Shown: piece by piece, positions 7,793 to 13,086 of the stretch
How positions within the stretch are numbered: position 1 is the first letter of the stretch
How the letters are laid out: each line of letters starts with the position of its first letter
Assembly (NCBI GenBank): GCA_016207585.1
Contig: JACQPI010000155.1
Location: forward strand, 1-13,086
DNA length: 13,086 bases
Reading direction: 5' to 3'
From: Elusimicrobiota bacterium
GTDB lineage: Bacteria > Elusimicrobiota > Elusimicrobia > UBA1565 > JACRDR01
The notes under the pieces: model-generated
What the model was told of the DNA's origin: nothing
The model's database searches: none
Seen by the model: the letters and a program-made list of their open reading frames with translations, nothing else
Made by a program: the position numbers and the translations under genes

Positions 7793-7820
7793 ATTTTACA
7801 AAAAAGACCGCCCGTGTCAA
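7793..7820 (-). promoter_or_regulatory. Sigma70-type promoter of the four-gene minus-strand operon
   Basis: Reading the minus strand, a perfect TTGACA (7820-7815) is separated by 16 bases from TAAAAT (7798-7793). Transcription would start near 7786, leaving about a 30-nt leader with a GAGG ribosome site before the 99-residue protein gene. The -35 overlaps the stop codon of the upstream HAD gene, so the operon can be expressed separately from that gene. This is the best promoter match in the window together with those at 9019 and 13035. Confidence 0.65.
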
Positions 7821-8974
7821 GGCTTCCAACTTTCCGCAAAACCGGGTTCGATGAGCCAGCCGCGCCGACTCGCATCTTGATGCGATCGGGCCTCTTCCGA
7901 GAACAAGACTCTCAGGCCTTCCCCGTACTCGAGCAAAGGTCGATCGTGCTCTCCGCCGAGCGCAAGGTCCGGGGCTCGCCCCATCAGCAGGGTCACCGCC
8001 TCCGCCTCTCCCGAGCCGACCGGGACGGGATTGATGATCTCTTCCTGCAGGACGCCGGAACGCACGCGGGGGCGCACCCCGACGACCCGGCTCGGATCTA
8101 CCTTATAGTAGTCCGCCAGCAGCTGGGCCCCCCACGCGTTGGATGCGCTCAATATCCATAAATCAAAGCCGTTCTTTGTAAGCGCGCCGCAGAGCTCCTC
8201 AATTTCTGGAATCAGCGCGATGCCATGCCGAACCCGTATAGGCGTCTCATCCTCCGGAGATTGGCGCACGCTCTCCCATTTCAGGGAGCCCATTTCTTTC
8301 GTGATCACGTCCTTCATATATTGGGCCCATTCCCCTTCCTTGAAGCCGGCCAAGAGCTTGGACAACCATAGGCCACAGGTCCGCCGGCCCTCCCGACGGC
8401 AGATATCCTGGTACGCGGAAAAAAGAGCCTTCCGATACGCCTGATAATACGGATTCTTCGGCCAAATAACCTGGGGGTCTCGCGAAAATCCATTGTAGCC
8501 GGCCAGCGCGCGTCGATCGTAGGGCGGTGGAAGCCTCTTCCAAAAGAAATCGTCGAATTTGAAAGCGGCGTCCGTCACAAGATGGTAAAACGCAGTTTCC
8601 GCGACGCTCCCGAGGATCGACACGTCATCGAGGATCAAGATGGCTATGGGGCGACGCGCTTCATCGAAATCTTCGGATTGATTGCCTCGGGATGCGATCA
8701 ATCCCTCCAACGCTTTTCGAGTTTCGTCGCGCCACCGACCGGAAAGCTCGACACGGGGCTTTCGCGGAGCTTGCGATTTTTTCGCCCTATTCTTATACCG
8801 CGACCTGCGGCGAGGGGCCCGGCGGCGAGGCGGCGTGGTCTCGGATGACGCATCGGAAATTTTCCCGGCCGGGAAATCCTCCGCGATCGCGGCTCTTCCG
8901 GTCGCAATATCCGAATGGAGCGTCGCGGCCGCGCTTAAAACGAGTATTGCCGCGATGATTTTTGCCGGAGACAT
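7817..8974 (-). CDS. Secreted HAD-superfamily protein with degenerate active site
   Basis: A 385-residue protein with an N-terminal hydrophobic segment (residues 6-18) like a signal peptide or anchor. A very basic low-complexity stretch (49-74) follows, then a HAD-like domain (about 108-379). The layout resembles secreted phosphatases of the phosphoserine / phosphorylcholine phosphatase group: motif II is recognisable as LWILSAS (272-278), and the motif IV region GGEHDRPLL (340-348) precedes GLRVLF. Motif I reads ILDDVSILG (114-122) instead of DxDGT, the motif III lysine is replaced in GSGEAEAV (320-327), and the first acid of motif IV is Gly340. The protein is therefore probably a non-catalytic relative or one with changed chemistry. 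The ATG start gives the signal-like N-terminus; no strong Shine-Dalgarno site is seen. It is transcribed divergently from the polyamine operon. Confidence 0.65.
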   Translation of the reverse strand: MSPAKIIAAILVLSAAATLHSDIATGRAAIAEDFPAGKISDASSETTPPRRRAPRRRSRYKNRAKKSQAPRKPRVELSGRWRDETRKALEGLIASRGNQSEDFDEARRPIAILILDDVSILGSVAETAFYHLVTDAAFKFDDFFWKRLPPPYDRRALAGYNGFSRDPQVIWPKNPYYQAYRKALFSAYQDICRREGRRTCGLWLSKLLAGFKEGEWAQYMKDVITKEMGSLKWESVRQSPEDETPIRVRHGIALIPEIEELCGALTKNGFDLWILSASNAWGAQLLADYYKVDPSRVVGVRPRVRSGVLQEEIINPVPVGSGEAEAVTLLMGRAPDLALGGEHDRPLLEYGEGLRVLFSEEARSHQDASRRGWLIEPGFAESWKP

Positions 8975-8993
8975 GTGCTTCGCACCACGATTT

Positions 8994-9025
8994 AGTGTAA
9001 CAAAAATCTCTAAAAAAATTGTTAA
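8994..9025 (-). promoter_or_regulatory. Possible extended -10 promoter for the HAD gene
   Basis: On the minus strand TGTTACACT (9002-8994) fits an extended -10 (TGn plus TACACT), ending 19 bases before the HAD start. A TTAACA at 9025-9020 could be the -35, but its 20-base spacing is too long, so the call is weak. It overlaps the -35 of the divergent polyamine-operon promoter, so the two directions could compete. Confidence 0.3.
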
Positions 9026-9047
9026 TTTTCCGATAAAGTTTTATAAT
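9019..9047 (+). promoter_or_regulatory. Sigma70-type promoter of the polyamine operon
   Basis: TTGTTA (9019-9024), a 17-base spacer, and a perfect TATAAT (9042-9047) lie in an AT-rich island. Transcription would start near 9054, giving about a 60-nt leader before the deoxyhypusine-synthase-like gene. The leader can form a small hairpin near its 5' end (TCGTCG at 9054-9059 with CGACGG at 9072-9077) and contains a 10-codon ORF. Confidence 0.65.
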
Positions 9048-9077
9048 ATCCTGTCGTCGTTCTTTTATTATCGACGG

Positions 9078-9110
9078 ATGGCCGGAAGTCAAGCCGCTGA
9101 TGCGAGGTGA
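9078..9110 (+). CDS. Candidate 10-codon leader ORF (MAGSQAADAR)
   Basis: An ATG in the leader of the polyamine operon opens a 10-codon frame. It ends in an arginine codon (AGG) and TGA, and the TGA overlaps an in-frame upstream ATG of the main gene (TGATG at 9108-9112). The ribosome site of the main gene (GAGGTG, 9104-9109) lies inside the last codons, so translating the leader could affect initiation of the main gene. It lacks a strong Shine-Dalgarno site of its own, so it may be chance. Confidence 0.25.
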   Translation: MAGSQAADAR

Positions 9111-9115
9111 TGCTT

Positions 9116-10168
9116 ATGGCGAACATGAAAAAGTCGGACTATTTGCGAGGGACGGTCGAGCATATCGACATCACCAAGCACAATGTCGTTGCGTTGGTCG
9201 ACGCGATGGAGCGCACGGCCTTCCAGGCCCGCAACCTCGCCCGCGCCGCCGAGATCTACGACCAGATGCTGGCCGACAAGGGCTGCTCGGTCATTCTATG
9301 TCTGGCCGGGTCCCTCTTCTCGGCCGGCCTCAAGAAAATCGTCTATGACCTCGTCCAGTGCAACATGGTCGACGCCATCGTATCGACCGGAGCGGTCATC
9401 GTCGATCAGGACTTTTTCGAGGCCCTGGGGTTCAAACACTACCTCGGCACCCCCTTCTCGGACGACAAGGCCTTGCGAGGGGCGCGCGTCGACCGGATCT
9501 ACGACACCTGCATCGACGAGGACGAACTGGGCGTTTGCGACCAAACCCTCTCGAACATCGCCGGCTCCCTACAGCCCCGTCCTTATTCATCCAGGGAGTT
9601 CATCGCCGAGATGGGAAAATACCTGTCGAAGCGGTCCAAGGTGAAGGATTCGGTCGTTCTGGCCGCGTACCAAAAGGGCCTTCCCATCTTCGTCCCGGCC
9701 TTTTCCGACTGCAGCGCCGGAATGGGGCTCCTGCACCATCAATGGCACCATCCCGACGCTCACGTCTCGATCGACTCGGCCAAGGACTTCGTCGAGCTGA
9801 CGCGGCTCAAAATCGAGGCGAAAGACACGGGGCTGCTCATGATCGGCGGCGGCGTCCCGAAGAATTTCGCGCAGGACGCGGTGGTCGCCTGCGAAATGAT
9901 CCAGCATGAGGTCCGCATGCACAAATACGCGATCCAGATCACGGTCGCCGACGAGCGCGACGGGGCGCTGTCGGGATCGACGCTGAAGGAGGCCTGTTCG
10001 TGGGGCAAGGTCGACACGACTCACGAGCAAATGGTGTTTTCCGAGGCGACGATCGCGTTTCCGCTGCTCGCGGGCTACGCATATCACAAGAATTCCTGGA
10101 AGCACCGCCCCGAGCGGAACTTCAACTCGATCCTCGATGAATCGCCGCTGGCGACGGCGCGGAGATAA
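9116..10168 (+). CDS. Deoxyhypusine synthase-like enzyme (probable homospermidine synthase)
   Basis: A 350-residue member of the deoxyhypusine synthase family. Visible motifs are the NAD-binding GGGVPKN (244-250), DERDGALSG (279-287), and the catalytic-lysine motif EACSWGK with Lys298, equivalent to the lysine that carries the aminobutyl imine in eukaryotic DHS. Bacteria have no eIF5A to modify. Characterised bacterial homologues transfer an aminobutyl group to a free polyamine, for example making homospermidine from putrescine. That fits the downstream genes, which make putrescine from arginine. I chose ATG 9116 because GAGGTG lies 6-8 nt upstream; GTG 9107 and ATG 9110 are in frame but too close to that site. 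The stop is followed 3 nt later by the decarboxylase start, so the three genes form one operon. Confidence 0.88.
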   Translation: MANMKKSDYLRGTVEHIDITKHNVVALVDAMERTAFQARNLARAAEIYDQMLADKGCSVILCLAGSLFSAGLKKIVYDLVQCNMVDAIVSTGAVIVDQDFFEALGFKHYLGTPFSDDKALRGARVDRIYDTCIDEDELGVCDQTLSNIAGSLQPRPYSSREFIAEMGKYLSKRSKVKDSVVLAAYQKGLPIFVPAFSDCSAGMGLLHHQWHHPDAHVSIDSAKDFVELTRLKIEAKDTGLLMIGGGVPKNFAQDAVVACEMIQHEVRMHKYAIQITVADERDGALSGSTLKEACSWGKVDTTHEQMVFSEATIAFPLLAGYAYHKNSWKHRPERNFNSILDESPLATARR

Positions 10169-10171
10169 TCA

Positions 10172-10723
10172 ATGCCGGAACCCTTTATCGCAAAAGAGAT
10201 ATTCCTGACCGAGGGCGTCGGCCGACACAAGGAGAAGCTCGCGAGTTTCGAGGAAGCGCTGCGGGACGCGAAGATCGCGCGTTTCAACCTCGTGTATGTT
10301 TCGAGCATTTTCCCCCCCCATTGCAAGCTTGTTTCTCCAGCCAAGGGGCTCGCAAAGCTAAAAAGCGGACAGGTGCTATACACGGTCCTAAGCCGCAACG
10401 AGACGAACGAGAACCGCCGCCTCATCGCCGCGACGATCGGCTTGGCGGTCCCCAAGGACCGAGCCCAGTACGGATATATATCCGAACACCACAGTTACGG
10501 TCAGACGGATGAGCAGGCAGGCGATTACGCGGAGGACCTCGCAGCCTCCATGCTGGCCACGACTCTCGGCATCGAGTTCGACCCCTCCGCCTCATGGGAC
10601 CAGAAGAAGGAAATCTGGAAGATCTCCGGCAAAATCGTCAAGACGATCAACGTGACCCAGTCCGCTATCGGCATGGGCGGATATTGGACAACGATCGTCG
10701 CGGCGGCCGTCGCGGTCGGTTAG
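10172..10723 (+). CDS. pdaD: Pyruvoyl-dependent arginine decarboxylase
   Basis: A 183-residue proenzyme of the PvlArgDC family, which decarboxylates arginine to agmatine without PLP. The self-cleavage site is visible as VYVSSIFPP: cleavage between Ser44 and Ser45 would give a small beta chain and an alpha chain starting with the pyruvoyl group. Other family signatures are ISEHHSYG (103-110) and the C-terminal GMGGYWTTIVAAAVAVG. Length is slightly above the archaeal form and close to bacterial AaxB-type enzymes. The ATG has GGAG (10161-10164) 7 nt upstream, inside the end of the preceding gene, which supports coupling. The agmatinase gene follows after 14 nt. It supplies the first step of the arginine-to-putrescine route. 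Confidence 0.93.
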   Translation: MPEPFIAKEIFLTEGVGRHKEKLASFEEALRDAKIARFNLVYVSSIFPPHCKLVSPAKGLAKLKSGQVLYTVLSRNETNENRRLIAATIGLAVPKDRAQYGYISEHHSYGQTDEQAGDYAEDLAASMLATTLGIEFDPSASWDQKKEIWKISGKIVKTINVTQSAIGMGGYWTTIVAAAVAVG

Positions 10724-10737
10724 GGGCTTCTCCGAGA

Positions 10738-11652
10738 GTGAAGCTTTCCTGGCGAGTCCGAAGGCCCCTGTCGCCGTATCCGGAAGTACTCCCCGGCAAA
10801 TTCATGGGCGTCGACGCGCCCCTCCGGGACGCCCGGTTTCTCGTTTTGCCATTGCCTTATGAGAAAACGACCTCCTATAAAAAAGGAACCGAGCGCGGAC
10901 CGGAGAAATTCATCGAAGGCTCTTTGGGCGTGGAGCTTTGGGACGAAGAGCTTGGGATGCAGACTTACCAAGCCGGCATCCACACCTTGCCGATCCTCAC
11001 CAGCCCCGAACCGGCCGATAAATTCTTCCCGAGACTGCAGGCCGAAGTGGAGCGGCTCGCCCGTCTGAAGGACAAAACCCTGTTTTGCGTCGGCGGAGAG
11101 CACTCCCTTTCACAGGCGACCATCCCGGCGTTCGCTAAATTCCATCCAGGCCTCTCGGTCCTGCATTTCGACGCGCATGCGGATCTTCGCCCCGAATACG
11201 AGGGGTCCCCTCACAATCACGCCTGCGCCCTCTACCCGGCCTCGAGATTTTGCCGTATCGTCCAAATCGGCATCCGGTCCATCGGGGAAGAGGAAGCCCA
11301 TATCGTCGACGCCGGCAGGGTCAAGACGATTCCTTTACGTCGCCCCCCCGACTTGCCCAGCCTCATACGGGAGGTGCTTCGCTCCCTGGGCAAGACCGTT
11401 TACCTATCGATCGATCTCGACGGATTCGATCCCGCCGTCATCCCCGGAGTGGGAACCCCTCAACCGGGCGGGTTCAGCTGGTTCGAAGGAATCGAAATAT
11501 TCCGGCAGGTGATCGCGAAAAAAACCGTGGTGGGAATCGACATCATGGAGCTTTGCCCTCTCCAAGACACCGTCCACTCCGAGCTGGCGGCGGCCAAGCT
11601 CGCCTACCGCCTCATGGGCTATCTCCGAGCCAAAGATTCCAAACTTTTTTAG
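10738..11652 (+). CDS. speB: Agmatinase (ureohydrolase family)
   Basis: A 304-residue arginase/agmatinase-family enzyme that hydrolyses agmatine to putrescine and urea using two Mn ions. Metal ligands are visible: GGEHS (His122), FDAHAD (Asp145, His147, Asp149) and SIDLDGFDP (Asp226, Asp228), with Glu271 in DIMELCP. The substrate is assigned from the neighbouring arginine decarboxylase, since sequence alone does not separate agmatinase from guanidinobutyrase or related enzymes. I use GTG 10738, 14 nt after the decarboxylase stop; AGGGG at 10722-10726 is a somewhat distant ribosome site. ATG 10804 is an alternative but would remove the conserved-looking KFMGVD start. The open frame reaching back to 10594 lies inside the decarboxylase. 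The gene converges on the glutamine-synthetase-like gene with 3 bases between stops. Confidence 0.88.
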   Translation: MKLSWRVRRPLSPYPEVLPGKFMGVDAPLRDARFLVLPLPYEKTTSYKKGTERGPEKFIEGSLGVELWDEELGMQTYQAGIHTLPILTSPEPADKFFPRLQAEVERLARLKDKTLFCVGGEHSLSQATIPAFAKFHPGLSVLHFDAHADLRPEYEGSPHNHACALYPASRFCRIVQIGIRSIGEEEAHIVDAGRVKTIPLRRPPDLPSLIREVLRSLGKTVYLSIDLDGFDPAVIPGVGTPQPGGFSWFEGIEIFRQVIAKKTVVGIDIMELCPLQDTVHSELAAAKLAYRLMGYLRAKDSKLF

Positions 11653-11655
11653 AAG

Positions 11656-13008
11656 CTATATCCGTTCGAAATAGCGATCCAGCTCCCAGCAGGTTACCGC
11701 CCGCCCGAAGGTATCCCACTCCGTCTCGGCCGCATGGGCGTAGTGGCGGACGACCGCATCGTCGAACGCGGCGCGCGCCGGCTCTGAGTCCGCAAAAGCC
11801 GCGAGCGCTTCCTGAAGGGTCGTCGGCACACGGGCCGCCTGAGCGGCGTAGGCGTTGCCCTTCAACTCTTTCGGAGGATCGATTCTGCGTTCGATCCCGT
11901 ATAGTCCGGCCGCGATCGTCGCGGCGAAGGCAAGATAGGGATTGGCGTCCGCGCCGGGGATCCGGTTCTCGATACGAAACGCTCCCCCCGCTCCCACGAT
12001 TCGAAACCCGCAGGTGCGGTTGTCTTGCGCCCAGGCGATGCGCGTCGGGGCGAACGTTGAGGCTTGGTATCTTTTGTAGGAATTGATGCTCGGCGCATAA
12101 AAAACCGAGAAGTCGCTCGCCAGGGCGAGCTGCCCCCCCAAGAAATATTGAAACAGCTTCGAGCCCGCCCCCTTTTTGGCGTCCCAAAACAGGGGCCGGC
12201 GGCCGCTCGCGTCCCATAGGCTGGAATGAAGGTGGAAACTGGATCCCGCCAACGCCGCGTCGAATTTCGCCATAAAGGTCAAGGAGCAGCCCTTGCCCAT
12301 AGCGATCTCTTTGGCCCCATGCTTATAGACCAAGTGGCGATCCGCCATCTCAAGGGCCTCGGCGTAACCGAGATTGATTTCGTGCTGCCCCGGTCCCCAT
12401 TCCCCCTTGGACGCCTCCACCGGCACGCCTGCCGCCTCCATCTGACGCCGGATTTCCCCCACCACGGGCTCCTCCCGCGTTCCCTGGAGCATGTGATAGT
12501 CCTCGATATAATGGCCGTAATTCTCAAGGCCGTGGAATTTTTTTTGCTTGGCCGATTCGTACGATTCCCGAAAGAGATAAAACTCCAGCTCCGACGCGGT
12601 CTTCACCTGGAAACCTCTTTCCCGCGCGCGCGCGATCTGCCGCTTGAGTATCGTCCGGGGCGCGACGGCGATCGGGCGCCCTTGCGAGTCCTCCAGGTCG
12701 CAAACGATTAATGCGCTCTTTTCCAGCCATGGCAATCGCCGAATCGTGCGAAAATCCGGGATCATGTGAAAATCGCCGTAGCCTTTTTCCCAACTCGTCA
12801 ATTCATACCCAGGAGTCGGGTTCATCTCCATGTCGACGGTCAACAGATAGGCGCACGCATGGACCCCATGGCTCGCCGCTTCCTGCGCGAAAAAACGTCC
12901 GGTCAGCCGTTTTCCCATCCAGCGGCCCTGCATATCAGGAAAGACCAAGAGAACCGTGTCGATTTCCCCCCCGCCAATGAGCGTCAAAAGTTCTTTGAGC
13001 CGGATCAT
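11656..13008 (-). CDS. Glutamine synthetase family enzyme, gamma-glutamylpolyamine synthetase-like
   Basis: A 450-residue glutamine-synthetase-fold ligase that joins glutamate to an amine or ammonia using ATP. Active-site signatures are complete: SELEF (Glu140, Glu142), GEWGPGQHE (Glu203, Glu210), GSSFHLHSSL (His259, His261), NRTCGFR (Arg331, Arg336), RIENRIPGADANPY (Arg345, Glu347, Arg349) and the C-terminal VTCWELDRYFERI. The adenylylation-tyrosine region of ordinary GlnA is absent. The C-terminal pattern matches the PuuA / GlnA3-GlnA4-like branch, whose characterised members glutamylate putrescine, other polyamines or small amines. The ATG has GGGAGG 8 nt upstream and a good promoter. With putrescine made by the neighbouring operon, glutamylation of putrescine is a reasonable guess; glutamine or ethanolamine-type substrates remain possible. 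Confidence 0.85.
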   Translation of the reverse strand: MIRLKELLTLIGGGEIDTVLLVFPDMQGRWMGKRLTGRFFAQEAASHGVHACAYLLTVDMEMNPTPGYELTSWEKGYGDFHMIPDFRTIRRLPWLEKSALIVCDLEDSQGRPIAVAPRTILKRQIARARERGFQVKTASELEFYLFRESYESAKQKKFHGLENYGHYIEDYHMLQGTREEPVVGEIRRQMEAAGVPVEASKGEWGPGQHEINLGYAEALEMADRHLVYKHGAKEIAMGKGCSLTFMAKFDAALAGSSFHLHSSLWDASGRRPLFWDAKKGAGSKLFQYFLGGQLALASDFSVFYAPSINSYKRYQASTFAPTRIAWAQDNRTCGFRIVGAGGAFRIENRIPGADANPYLAFAATIAAGLYGIERRIDPPKELKGNAYAAQAARVPTTLQEALAAFADSEPARAAFDDAVVRHYAHAAETEWDTFGRAVTCWELDRYFERI

Positions 13009-13034
13009 GGATGCTTCCTCCCGATCGACGGCCC

Positions 13035-13063
13035 ATTATAGACAATCCTCGCACGGACCGCAA
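13035..13063 (-). promoter_or_regulatory. Sigma70-type promoter of the glutamine-synthetase-like gene
   Basis: On the minus strand TTGCGG (13063-13058), a 17-base spacer and a perfect TATAAT (13040-13035) precede the gene. The leader is short (about 20 nt) and holds the ribosome site GGGAGG (13022-13017), 8 nt from the ATG. The remaining 23 bases to the window end are AT-rich and hold nothing else I can name. Confidence 0.6.
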
Positions 13064-13086
13064 CAAAACAGAATATAACACTAAAC

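Noticed and set aside
7756..7875. N-terminal extension of the 99-residue protein
   Set aside because: The extension runs through the promoter elements and into the HAD gene; the internal ATG at 7755 has a much better ribosome site.
9116..10168. True deoxyhypusine synthase acting on eIF5A
   Set aside because: Hypusine modification is not a bacterial pathway, and the operon context makes putrescine; a free-polyamine product is more likely.
10594..10737. Upstream extension of the agmatinase frame
   Set aside because: It overlaps the arginine decarboxylase gene out of frame, and its translation is charged and unlike any ureohydrolase N-terminus.
11640..11652. T-run as an intrinsic terminator after the agmatinase gene
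   Set aside because: Only a 4-bp GGCT/AGCC stem could form upstream and it is not adjacent to the T-run.
1..13086. tRNA, rRNA, CRISPR array, insertion sequence or attachment site
   Set aside because: Reading both strands showed no cloverleaf-like block, no regularly spaced repeats, no transposase or integrase motif and no flanking direct repeats.

Overview
The window is dense bacterial DNA with high GC content. It holds thirteen protein-coding genes, no RNA genes, no insertion sequences and no CRISPR array. No stretch longer than about 140 bases lacks a gene. Signal peptides, transmembrane segments, Shine-Dalgarno sites and sigma70-like promoters (TATAAT, TTGACA) mark it as bacterial. A TPR/Ser-Thr kinase and a deoxyhypusine-synthase-like polyamine cluster occur together in several poorly cultured, diderm, environmental phyla. 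Elusimicrobiota or a similar lineage is my best guess, but confidence is low because no marker gene is present.

Left block, plus strand (19-4206): a signal-peptide/TPR/transmembrane/Ser-Thr kinase, a stand-alone receiver domain, a single-pass membrane protein of unknown function, and a TatD-family metal-dependent hydrolase. The genes are tightly packed and the last pair shares an ATGA overlap. The first two look like a signalling pair.

Middle block, minus strand (8974 down to 4223): a secreted HAD-superfamily protein whose catalytic motifs are eroded, followed by a four-gene operon with its own promoter. That operon encodes an unknown 99-residue protein, an SDR oxidoreductase, an AI-2E-family permease and an aldehyde dehydrogenase. 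The internal gaps are 19 nt, 8 nt and an ATGA overlap.

Right block: the AT-rich 141-base divergent intergenic region (8975-9115) carries a good promoter for a plus-strand polyamine operon. The operon encodes a deoxyhypusine-synthase-like enzyme, pyruvoyl-dependent arginine decarboxylase and agmatinase. Together they would convert arginine to agmatine, then putrescine, then a larger polyamine, probably homospermidine. A 10-codon upstream ORF ends on the first gene's Shine-Dalgarno region. A glutamine-synthetase-family enzyme converges on this operon, with only 3 bases between the stop codons. It resembles gamma-glutamyl-polyamine synthetases, and the SDR and ALDH in the middle block are frequent companions of such enzymes. 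The window may therefore hold both the making and the breaking-down of putrescine.

I found no clearly unprecedented system. The most interesting items are the leader ORF, the degenerate secreted HAD protein, the unknown 99-residue protein heading its operon, and the receptor-like kinase paired with a lone receiver.
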